This document shows, piece after piece, positions 27,055 through 35,819 of a stretch of 64,000 nt of DNA. The first letter of the stretch is position 1. The number at the start of each line of letters is the position of its first letter. Source of the DNA: DATFDN01 sp963767645 (lineage in GTDB: Bacteria; Pseudomonadota; Alphaproteobacteria; Acetobacterales; Acetobacteraceae). Below the pieces are notes generated by a model. The model was not told the DNA's origin. It saw nothing but the letters and a program-made list of their open reading frames with translations, and did no database searches. The stretch covers positions 186,001-250,000 of the forward strand of contig CAVYEW010000001.1 in NCBI GenBank assembly GCA_963767645.1. The letters run 5' to 3'. The position numbers were made by a program, and so were the translations under genes.

Positions 27055-28029
27055 TCAAAATCCGGCAGCGGGCCAGAAAGTCCCCGCGGCCAGCGTCTCG
27101 GCCGAACCCACAAGCTCCGGGCCGCCGATCCGCGCCAGCACCGCGAAGAGCGCGGCGGCGGCCTGCCGTTCCGGCTGGCCCCAATGGCGGGGTATGCCGG
27201 CGCGATACAGGACCTTGAGCCGGTCGAGCTCCGCCCGACTGGTCGCGCCGGTCAACGGCATCAATCGCTGCCATTCCGCATCGGACTCGGCCAGCACGGC
27301 GCGCGCCTTATCCGATGCGGCGAGAAAGCCGTCCAGCGCGGACCTGTTGCGCCCGGCCCACGCCTCGGAAAACACGTAGCCAATCACCGGCACCTCAGCA
27401 TGGATGCCGAGGCCGCGCACCGCGTCCCCGATATCCAGCACGTGACGCATGCCCGCCGCCTCGCCCCTGGCGACGAAGGGCCAGAACGTCAGTAGGGCAT
27501 CCAGCCGCCCTCGCTGGATTTGCTCGTGCAGCAGCGGCGGCGGCGCGAAGCTTGGCTGCGTCACGCGGGCCAGATCGATGCCGAACGCCTGCTGCGCATA
27601 GGCGCGCAGGATCAGCCAGTTCTTGTCGAGCGGGCTGCCGGCTACCCCGAGACGCCGCCCCGGTAGGTCCGCAAGGGTGCGCACCGGCGAGTCCGGCGGC
27701 GCGATCAGCCCTCCGGACGCATTGGAGAACGGCACGAAGGTGAAATCGGCTCCGTCGTGGCGCTGGCGCGAGACCCAAAGCCAGTCGAGCACGACCATGT
27801 CCACCGTGCCCGCCTGCAACGCCGTCTGCGTCGCCTGCGCGCCCGCGTAATCGATCGGCTCGATCGCGACGCCCGCTGCCGCGTCGAAGCCGTGCCGACG
27901 GATGACGTCAAGCTCCCACGAGACGGTACCGAAATGCAAAACGCCGATCCGGACTGCCGGCGTCGCCGCGCGCGCGCGAAGAGCGGCGGCGCACAGGGGC
28001 AGCAGGAGCGCGGCGCGGCGACCGATCAT
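27055..28029 (-). CDS. Periplasmic substrate-binding protein (NitT/TauT-like)
   Basis: A 324-residue binding protein with an N-terminal Arg-Arg signal-type leader (GRRAALLLPLCAAALRARA). The body has the two-lobe NMT1/SsuA-like pattern: IGVLHFGTVSWELDVIRRHG, TALQAGTVDMVVLDW, then LADLPGRRLGVAGSPLDKNW. It leads the importer operon. The ligand is unknown. Similar genes occur beside xoxF and PQQ genes in methylotrophs, so a link to quinoprotein metabolism is possible but unproven. Confidence 0.82.
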   Translation of the reverse strand: MIGRRAALLLPLCAAALRARAATPAVRIGVLHFGTVSWELDVIRRHGFDAAAGVAIEPIDYAGAQATQTALQAGTVDMVVLDWLWVSRQRHDGADFTFVPFSNASGGLIAPPDSPVRTLADLPGRRLGVAGSPLDKNWLILRAYAQQAFGIDLARVTQPSFAPPPLLHEQIQRGRLDALLTFWPFVARGEAAGMRHVLDIGDAVRGLGIHAEVPVIGYVFSEAWAGRNRSALDGFLAASDKARAVLAESDAEWQRLMPLTGATSRAELDRLKVLYRAGIPRHWGQPERQAAAALFAVLARIGGPELVGSAETLAAGTFWPAAGF

Positions 28030-28083
28030 GACGCGGCGATTTCAGACATGGCCGGGATTATTCGACCGGAGCACCTTGCCGCG

Positions 28084-28626
28084 TCAACCGGGCGCGACGT
28101 CGAACACATGCTCTTCTAACAGGAACTTAAGTCCACGGGACCAGGATTCATCGGTATTGCCACGTATGTCCACGCTGCCCTCATGCAGGACGCGTCCGCT
28201 CGCCGTGTCTTCGATGACGAGGTTCACATTCAGGATCAGGTTGCTCACCTTCTGCACCCAGCCATACGCCGCCTGGCTCGCGCCGAGCTCACGGGCGAGG
28301 GCACGCTCGCACCCGTTGCAGTCGCGTATTTCCGCCATGCCGGCCAGCCGCGCGCGTACCGGGGCGATGTCGACCACCTCATAGCGGCCGGATTGCCGCA
28401 GCGCCTCGCGCAGCGCATCGCCGAGCCTTCGCGTGCGATCAAGCTCCTCGGGCGTGGTCGGCGCCGGGGAGGTATTGACGAGCTGGAAGTCGAACACGGC
28501 AATACGCGGCTTCTCCTCGGCGCGGGGCGCGAGGCTGGTCAGCACAAGCATTACCATCGCCAGCAGGCCGGCGATGCCCCCGGTCCGATCGTAGATCCAA
28601 CGTGAGGCGAGGTTAGGCGGCTTCAT
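28084..28626 (-). CDS. DUF3280-type secreted protein of the quinoprotein cluster
   Basis: About 180 residues with an N-terminal hydrophobic signal segment (GIAGLLAMVMLVLTSLA). The mature domain has RIAVFDFQLVNTS, a DALREALRQSGRYEVVD segment and GWVQKVSNLILNVNLVIEDT, similar to the DUF2380/DUF3280 group found near PQQ-dependent dehydrogenase genes. Function unknown. ATG 28626 lies in the same CATG as the divergent binding-protein start; AGGAGG stands about 12 bases upstream, a long spacing, so a downstream start is possible. Confidence 0.7.
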   Translation of the reverse strand: MKPPNLASRWIYDRTGGIAGLLAMVMLVLTSLAPRAEEKPRIAVFDFQLVNTSPAPTTPEELDRTRRLGDALREALRQSGRYEVVDIAPVRARLAGMAEIRDCNGCERALARELGASQAAYGWVQKVSNLILNVNLVIEDTASGRVLHEGSVDIRGNTDESWSRGLKFLLEEHVFDVAPG

Positions 28627-29818
28627 GCGGTTCGGTATCCTCCTCGGTGCGATGCTGCTGGTTCTGGGGCTGGCCTTCGCCGCCGTCCACGCCCAGACGC
28701 CGGCGCCTGTCGAGATCGTGTATCTCGGACTTGCGGTGCGGCACACCTATCCGGAGACCATGCTCGACGCGCCCCCAAGCGATCAAGGTATCCAGGGTGC
28801 CCGGCTCGGTGTCGCCGACGACGCTACGACAGGTCGGTTCACAAATCAGTCGTACCGCTTCCAGGAGGTTTTGCAGGGCGACGAGGCATCGGTTCTGCAG
28901 GCGTTCAAAGGCGCAGTCGCCGCCGGCAAACGGCTGTTCGTGACCGACCTGCCGGCAGCGCTGCTGCTGAAGGTTGCCGACCTGCCGGAGGCAAAGGACA
29001 GCCTCCTCATCGACGCGGCGGACCCCGACGACGCGCTGCGCGGTGTGGATTGCCGCGCCAATGTGCTGCATGTGTTGCCTAGCCGGTCCATGCTGGCCGA
29101 CGCGCTAATGCAATATCTCGTGGTCAAGAACTGGCGCCGCGTCATGCTGGTGGTCGGCCGGGATCCGTCGGACCAGCTCTATGCCGATGCGGTGCGCCGC
29201 TCGGCGAAGAAGTTCCAGATCCGCATCGCCGCCGATCGTCCATGGACCTTCAACCCGGCCGCGCAACAGGCCGACACCGGCCATTTCGAGATCAACACAG
29301 AGGTCGCCAAGCTGACCCAGGGAACCAGCTACGACGTGCTCGTGGCCGCCGACGAAGCGGATGCGTTCGGCGACGATCTCAGCTACCGCACTACCGACCC
29401 GCGTCCCGTCGCGGGCACCCAGGGCCTGGTTCCGTCAGCCTGGGCGCGGCCGTTCGACGAATACGGCGCCACCCAGTTGCAGGTCCGCTTCTTCCGCCAG
29501 GCGCATCGCTGGATGACGGACCTCGACTACGGCGCCTGGCTGGCGGCGCGGGCCATCGGCGAGGCGGCAACGCGCGCTGCGAGCGCCGATCCCAAGGCGA
29601 TCGAGAGCTACATGCGCGGCAAGGATTTCGAGCTTGCGGGCTTCAAGGGCGCCCCGATGTCGTTCCGCCCTTGGGATGGGCAATTGCGCCAGCCCGTGCT
29701 GCTGGCGGATGCACGCTCGCTGGTCTCGATCTCGCCGCAGCCGGGATTCCTCCACCAATTCAACGAGCTCGACACGCTCGGCATCGACCAGCCGGAGACG
29801 CAATGCCGCATCCACTGA
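28625..29818 (+). CDS. PQQ-dependent dehydrogenase-associated ABC substrate-binding protein
   Basis: A 397-residue exported protein (signal ends HAQ). It is of the branched-chain amino-acid-type periplasmic binding fold described next to PQQ alcohol dehydrogenases. Features: EIVYLGLAVRHTYPET near the start, LKVADLPEAKDSLLIDAADP, DCRANVLHVLPSRSMLADAL and WMTDLDYGAWLAARAIGEA. It begins a plus-strand run of binding protein, propeller, ATPase, permease and pentapeptide protein. This set resembles the lanthanide-uptake (lut-like) loci of methylotrophs, so a lanthanide or lanthanophore role is plausible inference. The ATG shares CATG with the divergent DUF3280 gene. Confidence 0.85.
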   Translation: MRFGILLGAMLLVLGLAFAAVHAQTPAPVEIVYLGLAVRHTYPETMLDAPPSDQGIQGARLGVADDATTGRFTNQSYRFQEVLQGDEASVLQAFKGAVAAGKRLFVTDLPAALLLKVADLPEAKDSLLIDAADPDDALRGVDCRANVLHVLPSRSMLADALMQYLVVKNWRRVMLVVGRDPSDQLYADAVRRSAKKFQIRIAADRPWTFNPAAQQADTGHFEINTEVAKLTQGTSYDVLVAADEADAFGDDLSYRTTDPRPVAGTQGLVPSAWARPFDEYGATQLQVRFFRQAHRWMTDLDYGAWLAARAIGEAATRAASADPKAIESYMRGKDFELAGFKGAPMSFRPWDGQLRQPVLLADARSLVSISPQPGFLHQFNELDTLGIDQPETQCRIH

Positions 29819-30786
29819 TCCGCAAGACATTGCTCTGCCTCGCCGTGCTGCTCTGCGCGCCGCTCCTGGCCGCCGCCGCCGGCGAGCGGATCTTCGTGTC
29901 CAACGAGAAGGACAATACCATCACCGTCCTGGACGCGCAGTCGCTGAAGGTGGTCAAGACCGTCCCCGTCGGCGCGCGTCCGCGCGGCATCCTGCTGTCG
30001 AGGGACGGCAAGAGCCTTTATATATGTACGAGCGACGCCGACCACATCGAGGTCCTCGACCTCGCCACGCTGACCGTGACCCGCACCCTGCCGAGCGGAC
30101 CCGATCCGGAGCTGTTCGCCCTCAGCCCCGACGGCAAGACCCTCTATGTATCCAATGAGAACGATAACATGATCTCGGTGGTTGATATCCCGGAAGGTCG
30201 TGTCACCACCGAGATCCCGACCGGGATCGAACCCGAAGGCATGGCGGTGAGCCCGGACGGCAAGACCATCGTCAATACCTCCGAGACCACCAGCATGGCG
30301 CATTTCATCGATGCCGACACGCACAAGGCGGTCGCCAACGTGCTGGTGGGCAGCCGGCCGCGCTTCGCCGTGTTCAACGCCGACGGCTCCCGCGTCTGGG
30401 TGTCCTCGGAGGTTGGCGGCTCGGTCGCGGTGATCGACGCCGCGACCCACAAGGTGCTGCACACCATTCATTTCGCCATACCTGGCGTGCCGGCCGAATC
30501 GATCCAGGCGGTCGGCATCACTCTCAGCAAGGACGGCAAGCTGGCCTTCGTGGCCCTCGGCCCCGCCAATCGGGTCGCCGTCGTCGACACGCAGACCTTT
30601 GAAGTGGAGAAATACCTGCTCGTCGGCCAGCGCGTGTGGCACATGGATCTCTCGCCTGACGGCAAGGTGCTATATACCGCGAACGGGGTGAGCAACGACA
30701 TGTCGGTGATCGACGTGCCGGATCTGAAGGTCTCGAAATCGGTGCCAGTCGGCCAGCTGCCCTGGGGCGTGGTGGTCGCGCCATGA
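29803..30786 (+). CDS. YVTN beta-propeller protein of PQQ-dependent catabolism
   Basis: A 327-residue exported protein: the signal peptide ends LLAAAA, followed by about seven YVTN-type blades of about 42 residues. Repeated motifs include IFVSNEKDNTITVLDA, LSPDGKTLYVSNENDNMISV and DLSPDGKVLYTANG. This matches the PQQ-dependent catabolism-associated propeller family. Its start lies 16 bases inside the end of the binding-protein gene, so the two are coupled. A scaffold or metal-handling role in the periplasm is likely, but not shown. Confidence 0.88.
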   Translation: MPHPLIRKTLLCLAVLLCAPLLAAAAGERIFVSNEKDNTITVLDAQSLKVVKTVPVGARPRGILLSRDGKSLYICTSDADHIEVLDLATLTVTRTLPSGPDPELFALSPDGKTLYVSNENDNMISVVDIPEGRVTTEIPTGIEPEGMAVSPDGKTIVNTSETTSMAHFIDADTHKAVANVLVGSRPRFAVFNADGSRVWVSSEVGGSVAVIDAATHKVLHTIHFAIPGVPAESIQAVGITLSKDGKLAFVALGPANRVAVVDTQTFEVEKYLLVGQRVWHMDLSPDGKVLYTANGVSNDMSVIDVPDLKVSKSVPVGQLPWGVVVAP

Positions 30787-30789
30787 GAC

Positions 30790-31548
30790 ATGCGGGCTGA
30801 TCCGCCAGGCGACGTCGCGCCGGCGCTTGCCGTCTCCGGGCTCAGCCACGCCTTCGGCGCGCGCAAGGCGCTGGACGATGTCAGCTTCGCCGTGCAGCCG
30901 GGCGCCTTCACCGTCCTGCTGGGCTTGAACGGCGCCGGCAAGACCACGCTGTTCGCGCTGATTACCCAACTCTATTATGGCCGCAGCGGGTCGATCAGCG
31001 TGTACGGCAGCGACGTGCGGCGCGATCCGCTGCTGGCGCTTGCGCGCATGGGCGTGGTGTTCCAGCAATCGACGCTCGACCTCGACCTCACGGTGGAGCA
31101 GAACATGTTCTACCATGCGTCCCTACACGGCATGGCGCACCGCGACGCGGCCTCCCGCATCGGGGCGGAGCTGGAGCGCGTGGATCTTGCCTCGCGGCGG
31201 CGCGACAAGGCACGCCTGCTGTCTGGGGGACAGCGCCGCCGCGTCGAGCTCGCCCGCGCCTTGGTCCATGACCCGTCGCTGCTGCTGATGGATGAGCCGA
31301 CGGTCGGGCTGGATGTCGAGAGCCGACGCTTCCTGCGCGATCACGTCCGCCACCTCGGCGCGACGCGCGGCCTAGGAGTTTTGTGGGCCACGCACCTGAT
31401 CGACGAGGCGACCGACGACGCGCAGGTGGTTGTGCTGCATGCCGGGCGGGTGCTGGCATCCGGCCTGGTGCCGGACGTGGTGGCTGAGACCGGTGCGGCC
31501 GATCTCAGATCCGCGTTCGACCGTCTGATCGCGCAGGCCCGGTCATGA
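30790..31548 (+). CDS. ABC transporter ATP-binding protein of the PQQ-associated cluster
   Basis: A 252-residue ATPase. Walker A is LGLNGAGKTT, the Q-loop is VVFQQSTLDLDLTVEQNM, the signature LLSGGQRRRVELARALV, Walker B LLLMDEPTVGLD and the switch His ATHLIDEA. It belongs to the ABC-2/drug-exporter-like ATPases found with PQQ alcohol dehydrogenases. It starts three bases after the propeller stop and overlaps the permease by ATGA. Confidence 0.9.
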   Translation: MRADPPGDVAPALAVSGLSHAFGARKALDDVSFAVQPGAFTVLLGLNGAGKTTLFALITQLYYGRSGSISVYGSDVRRDPLLALARMGVVFQQSTLDLDLTVEQNMFYHASLHGMAHRDAASRIGAELERVDLASRRRDKARLLSGGQRRRVELARALVHDPSLLLMDEPTVGLDVESRRFLRDHVRHLGATRGLGVLWATHLIDEATDDAQVVVLHAGRVLASGLVPDVVAETGAADLRSAFDRLIAQARS

Positions 31549-32366
31549 GGCGCCCCGGGCTGACCCCAGCGCATTACGCGCGCTGCCTGCGCGGGATCGT
31601 CTGGCGCGAAGCGCTGCGCTGGGTGAACCAGCGCGGCCGCTTCATCTCCGCCCTGGTGCGCCCGCTGGTCTGGCTAGCGATCTTCGCCGCCGGCTTCCGC
31701 TTCGTGCTCGGCGTGTCGATCATCCCGCCGTATGAGACCTATATCCCGTACGAGGTGTATATCGCGCCGGGCCTGATGGCGATGATTCAGCTCTTCAACG
31801 GGATGCAGAGCTCGCTGTCGATGGTCTACGACCGCGAGATGGGCAGCATGAAGACCTTGATGGTCAGCCCCTTCCCGCGGTGGTTCCTGCTGGTTTCCAA
31901 GTTGCTGGCCGGCGTCGCCGTCTCGGTGGTGCAGGTCTACATTTTCCTGGTGATCGCTCTCGCCTGGGACATCGAGGCCCCGGTCTCCGGGTATTTCGCC
32001 GTGCTGCCGGCACTGGTCCTGTCCGGGTTGATGCTAGGCGCGCTCGGCCTCGTGCTGTCCTCCTTCATCCGCCAGCTGGAGAACTTTGCCGGGGTCATGA
32101 ACTTCGTCATTTTCCCGATGTTCTTCGCCTCCTCCGCCCTCTATCCGCTATGGCGAGTCGAGCAGTCCAGCCTGACGCTGTACTGGATCTGCCAGATCAA
32201 TCCCTTCACTCACGCGACAGAGCTGATCCGGTTCGCCTTTTATGACCAGTTCGATGCCACGTCCGCCGGCGTGGTCCTGGCCTTCCTCGCCGTGTTTCTC
32301 ATTCTCGCCATCCAGGGTTACGACCCGGGCCGTGGCCTGATTGCCCGTCGCGCGGGGGGCGAATGA
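31545..32366 (+). CDS. ABC-2 permease of the PQQ-associated cluster
   Basis: A 273-residue membrane protein with six hydrophobic segments and the ABC-2 signature region MVYDREMGSMKTLMVSPFPR. FVIFPMFFASSALYPLWRVE near the C-terminus is typical. It matches the permease family seen with PedC-like alcohol transport genes. Together with the preceding ATPase and the periplasmic binding protein it forms a transporter unit, and direction of transport is unclear because ABC-2 permeases usually export. It is coupled to the pentapeptide gene by ATGA. Confidence 0.88.
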   Translation: MRRPGLTPAHYARCLRGIVWREALRWVNQRGRFISALVRPLVWLAIFAAGFRFVLGVSIIPPYETYIPYEVYIAPGLMAMIQLFNGMQSSLSMVYDREMGSMKTLMVSPFPRWFLLVSKLLAGVAVSVVQVYIFLVIALAWDIEAPVSGYFAVLPALVLSGLMLGALGLVLSSFIRQLENFAGVMNFVIFPMFFASSALYPLWRVEQSSLTLYWICQINPFTHATELIRFAFYDQFDATSAGVVLAFLAVFLILAIQGYDPGRGLIARRAGGE

Positions 32367-33295
32367 GCCCGACAGCAGGCAGGCGGTCTTGGGTCGCGTG
32401 CCTGGCGTTGCTCTTGGGCTCGGTCGCGACTTATGCAGGGGTGCGGGCGCAACCACCGGAGCCGCAGACCCTGAAGGAACGGCTGTCCGATAAGTCGTCC
32501 GATCTTCAGCGGATGGATAATTGCAAGGTGCCGCTGGAGCGGCGCGGTTCGATGCCGCGGCCGGACTGTGCGACAAACTCGCCTCACGGCACCTCTCTCA
32601 CGGCCGCGCAAGTGCGGGAGGCGCTCGCAGGCGTGACGCCGGACCGCAGGCCAAGCTTCAGCGGTCGCGTGCTGGCGCATTTGGATCTCGGCGGCCTCGA
32701 TTTTAGCGGCGTCGATCTGTCCGGCGCCGACTTGCGCGGTGCCGACCTGCGGGGAGCCAAGCTGGTCGACGCCAATCTCACAGGTGCCAATCTTGCCGGC
32801 GCTCGGCTCAATCTGGCCTGGATCATGGGCGCGAACTTCACCCGCGCCAATCTCTCGAATGCGGTCTTGGAAACCCTGGTTGTTTCCGCCGGCCTCCAGA
32901 CCAAGCCGGCTGAGGCCGCGACGTTCATCGACGCCAATCTTTCAGGCGCCCGCATCATGGCCCGGTTCAGCCTGGACAACATGCGCGGCGCGAATTTCGC
33001 GCATGCAAAGATGGCCGCGGACATGCGCAATCAATCGATGGGACTGATCCATACGGACTTCTCGAGTGCGAAGCTTGAGGGCGCGAATTTCTCCAACGCC
33101 GATCTCGGTCATGCATCCTTCCGTTTTGCCGACCTCACCGGCGCCGACCTGTCGAGGGCAGACCTCCGCAATGCTGATTTCTCCGGAGCCAACCTGACCG
33201 GCGCCAACTTGACCGGGGCGGATGCGACCGGAGCTGATTTCGACAGCGCCACCCTGACGGATGCGCGTGGTTTGCGGCAAGCAAGCGCGCGCTGA
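32363..33295 (+). CDS. Secreted pentapeptide-repeat protein
   Basis: A 310-residue protein with a signal segment (ACLALLLGSVATYAGVRAQ) and, from about residue 110, long runs of A(D/N)LxX repeats: SGADLRGADLRGAKL, ANLTGANLAGARL, and GANLTGANLTGADATGADF. Such repeats fold as a right-handed four-sided helix. The N-terminal domain before them has a Cys pair (DNCKV, DCATN). It is translationally coupled to the ABC permease. Pentapeptide proteins are rarely exported, and a role in the periplasm next to a transporter is unusual. Confidence 0.85.
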   Translation: MSPTAGRRSWVACLALLLGSVATYAGVRAQPPEPQTLKERLSDKSSDLQRMDNCKVPLERRGSMPRPDCATNSPHGTSLTAAQVREALAGVTPDRRPSFSGRVLAHLDLGGLDFSGVDLSGADLRGADLRGAKLVDANLTGANLAGARLNLAWIMGANFTRANLSNAVLETLVVSAGLQTKPAEAATFIDANLSGARIMARFSLDNMRGANFAHAKMAADMRNQSMGLIHTDFSSAKLEGANFSNADLGHASFRFADLTGADLSRADLRNADFSGANLTGANLTGADATGADFDSATLTDARGLRQASAR

Positions 33296-33296
33296 G

Positions 33297-33905
33297 ATGC
33301 TTCTTTCCGGTCAGCCCAAGAAGATTCTGCGCGCTATCCTCCTTGGCCCCCTGATCCTCGCTGCCGCAGGACTGGTGCAGGACCCGGACTGGCCTTGCGC
33401 ACAAAGGCTGGTGCCGGCAGTGGCCTTCGGCCAGTTCTGGGCGGGACCGCCGGCCAGAACTGATTGGCGCGCCAATTCCCAGATCGCGGAGCTGGTGCAT
33501 TCGGTTGCACCGCGTGCGGTGCCTCTGGACGCGGCGGTCGCAAAACTGCGGGCATTCAGCGATGCGCTGCCCACGGAAGAGCGCGCTGCCAAACTGCCCG
33601 CGGTGTTCGCGGGCCTGGTCGATGAGACGAGCCAGCAACGCCAGGAGATCATCGACCGCATCAGGTCGCTTGCCCGTCGCCAGCGCGACGTCCGGGGCGT
33701 CGTGGCGCAGATGAATGCCGAGCTGGCCGATCAGACGGAAGCGGAGCCCGCCAGCCGTGCAGATGCGATCCAGCGACGCGATTTGGTGGTGCGGATGTTC
33801 GAGGACACGCAACGCACGCTGCGCTATGCGTGCGAGCTACCGCCTGCCCTGGAGGGGCGGCTTGGGCGTTTCGCCGCGGTGCTGCAAGACTTCCTTCCGA
33901 AGTGA
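33297..33905 (+). CDS. Secreted helical protein of unknown function, PQQ cluster
   Basis: About 202 residues from ATG 33297, one base after the pentapeptide stop. An N-terminal hydrophobic signal (AILLGPLILAAAGLV) leads to a Cys-bearing segment (WPCAQRLVPAVAFGQFWAG). A mostly helical remainder follows, with RRQRDVRGVVAQMNAELADQ suggesting a coiled coil. Last gene of the plus-strand run. Similar short exported proteins sit at this position in other xoxF loci, but I know no function. Confidence 0.6.
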   Translation: MLLSGQPKKILRAILLGPLILAAAGLVQDPDWPCAQRLVPAVAFGQFWAGPPARTDWRANSQIAELVHSVAPRAVPLDAAVAKLRAFSDALPTEERAAKLPAVFAGLVDETSQQRQEIIDRIRSLARRQRDVRGVVAQMNAELADQTEAEPASRADAIQRRDLVVRMFEDTQRTLRYACELPPALEGRLGRFAAVLQDFLPK

Positions 33906-33910
33906 CCCCA

Positions 33911-34459
33911 TCAGCGCGACGGCAGCTCCGGCGTCGTCTCGCGAAGGTCAAGTCCGCCCTCCCTCCAGCCGTCGACGCCCTCAGGATACCACAGCGCGTT
34001 TCGATAACCGTAGCTGGCGGCTCGCTTCGTGGCGTTCCAGCTCATCCAGCAATCCTTCCGGCAGTAGAACACTATCGGCAGACTCTTGTCGTTTCCCGTT
34101 GCCGCCGCCAGGCGGTCGTGGAACCACTCATCGAGCACCGGGCTGATGGCGTCGCGCCCGACATCCGGCAGCCACAGGCTGCCGGGCAGATCGCGATGCG
34201 GTTCCGGCATCCAGGGGACGCCAGGCTTCATGCCCGCAGGCCGGCGCGGCGCCGGCAACACGTCGATAAGCACCACCTTGTCTCGCGCTAGCAATGCCTT
34301 CAATGCATCGGTATGGATGACCTTGCCGCCCGGCACCGAATTGGGCATGGGCGCCCGATAGTCATCCATCCGGTATCCGGGCGGCGCCGCCGCGCCTGCG
34401 ATCATGGGACCGGCGATTGCTGACCAACACAGCACGGCCGCAATCAGGCGGTGCTTCAC
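33911..34459 (-). CDS. CXXCW-motif rhodanese-like protein of PQQ-dependent catabolism
   Basis: About 182 residues with a signal peptide. The defining motif CRKDCWMSWNATKRA is the CXXCW element of this quinoprotein-associated family, embedded in a rhodanese-like fold (VVLIDVLPAPRRP earlier, then GYRNALWYPEGVDGWREGG). GTG 34459 overlaps the MoxJ-like stop (GTGA). Its place in methanol oxidation is unknown; redox or sulfur chemistry is possible given the paired cysteines and the SoxYZ-like carrier further along the cluster. Confidence 0.88.
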   Translation of the reverse strand: MKHRLIAAVLCWSAIAGPMIAGAAAPPGYRMDDYRAPMPNSVPGGKVIHTDALKALLARDKVVLIDVLPAPRRPAGMKPGVPWMPEPHRDLPGSLWLPDVGRDAISPVLDEWFHDRLAAATGNDKSLPIVFYCRKDCWMSWNATKRAASYGYRNALWYPEGVDGWREGGLDLRETTPELPSR

Positions 34460-35298
34460 TGCGACAACGCACGCTCCGCTGAAACAAGGTGATCCTGTTC
34501 GTCCAGCAAAGGTACCCCGTAGCTGATGAGGATGTCCGTGATATCGTGCTGACGCCGCTGGATCACCTGGTTCAGCCGCCGCCGCCAATCCGGCTCGTTC
34601 GGCCGCACGCCCATGGCGATCCGGTAATCCAGCCGCGGCGCGTCGCTCTCGGATTTCAGGACCACCGCCTTCAGTTTCAGGCCGTCATGGGTGATGTAAT
34701 AGCCCGCGAACGGTCCCCAGAGCAGGCCGACATCGATCTTGTGGTCCACCAGATCCTGCAGCATCGCCCGCGCCGGCAATTCGAAGCGCGTATCGACGGT
34801 AAGCGCGTAAGAGGTGGTATGCGCCAGCAGCTTGTGGCGGAGCAGCAGATCAGTCGGCGGGGTCGCGGCGACCACGCCGAAGCGCTTACCGGCCAGCGCC
34901 GGGTCGCCCACCTCATCGGCGCCGATACCATCTTCATCCCGCGTTACCAGCATGTACCCGGTGTGGTAGTACGGATTGGTGGTGTCCATCATGTCGGCGC
35001 CGCTGACCGTGCCCATCACCACATCGCAGGCCTGCGCGCCCAGCGTGTGACGTACAAAGCCGACCACCTGCGGGAACCACACGAACTCGACCGGCAGCTG
35101 CAGGTCCTTTCCGACCAACTCCGCCACCTTGTTCTCGAATCCTTGCCGCTTCTGGTCGGAGAACGGCATGTTGTTGGGATCGGCGCAAACGCGCAGCGTG
35201 GTCCGCAAGGCGAGATCCGGCGTGTTCTGCGCCGTTGCCGAGGATGCGAGCAATGCGGCAAGCGCGGCGCACGCGGCGGTGACGCCGCTATTGCGCAT
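34456..35298 (-). CDS. xoxJ: MoxJ-like quinoprotein-associated periplasmic binding protein
   Basis: About 280 residues, signal peptide ending ATAQ, then a two-lobe solute-binding domain: LRVCADPNNMPFSDQKRQGF, ELVGKDLQLPVEFVWFPQ, CDVVMGTVSGADMM. This is the family encoded next to moxF/xoxF, which is thought to help mature or activate the dehydrogenase rather than import a solute. ATG 35298 lies inside the end of the cytochrome gene. The order xoxF, cytochrome, xoxJ is the typical one. Confidence 0.9.
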   Translation of the reverse strand: MRNSGVTAACAALAALLASSATAQNTPDLALRTTLRVCADPNNMPFSDQKRQGFENKVAELVGKDLQLPVEFVWFPQVVGFVRHTLGAQACDVVMGTVSGADMMDTTNPYYHTGYMLVTRDEDGIGADEVGDPALAGKRFGVVAATPPTDLLLRHKLLAHTTSYALTVDTRFELPARAMLQDLVDHKIDVGLLWGPFAGYYITHDGLKLKAVVLKSESDAPRLDYRIAMGVRPNEPDWRRRLNQVIQRRQHDITDILISYGVPLLDEQDHLVSAERALSQ

Positions 35299-35717
35299 CG
35301 TCGCCGATCCGGGTCGGGCGGCCACGGCCGACAGCGCCGTCGGACCGAGCCTTCAAATAGGCGTAGATGTCGTTGAGGTAGAGTACGACATCCTCGACGG
35401 TGCCGAACGCCGGCATGACCTTGTCGCTGGCCTGGTTGACGTCTTGCTTGCCGTTGACGACCACCTCGTTGAACTGGTTCTCAGTCATGGTCTTCAGCGA
35501 GTCGACCAAGCTAGGCGCGTAGGAGCTTCCGGCCCCGTCGGGGCCGTGGCAGCGCAGGCACGACTCTCCATATCGCCGGTAGCCGTTGTATACGTGCTGA
35601 TCGACTTTTCCATCCTGCACCACGTACGGCTTTTCCTGGTCCGCGGCGACCGACGCTCCCGGCAAAATCAGCCCGAAGATCGCGCACGCGGCCAGAGATG
35701 ACAGGCTTCGAACTCAT
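35288..35717 (-). pseudogene. xoxG: XoxG-like cytochrome c, probable frameshift in the signal peptide
   Basis: The mature part has the haem site CLRCHGPDGAGSSYAPSLVD and the Met region ASDKVMPAFG, as in methanol-metabolism cytochromes that accept electrons from XoxF. In its own frame no ATG or GTG exists upstream, only TTG 35665 inside the signal sequence. ATG 35717 with a GGAGAAAG site starts M-S-S-K in another frame. Dropping one C from the CC at about 35704-35705 joins it to SSLAACAIFGLILPGASVAA, a perfect signal peptide. So one extra base is likely; otherwise the protein would lack export. Confidence 0.8.
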
Positions 35718-35819
35718 CGCTTTCTCCAGATGCGCCTATGCCCCGCACCTCGTCGGGAATAAGCTTGCCCCGAGCGGGGCGGATGCGCCGCTCGGGGCAA
35801 AGACGCCTTAATTCCGATT

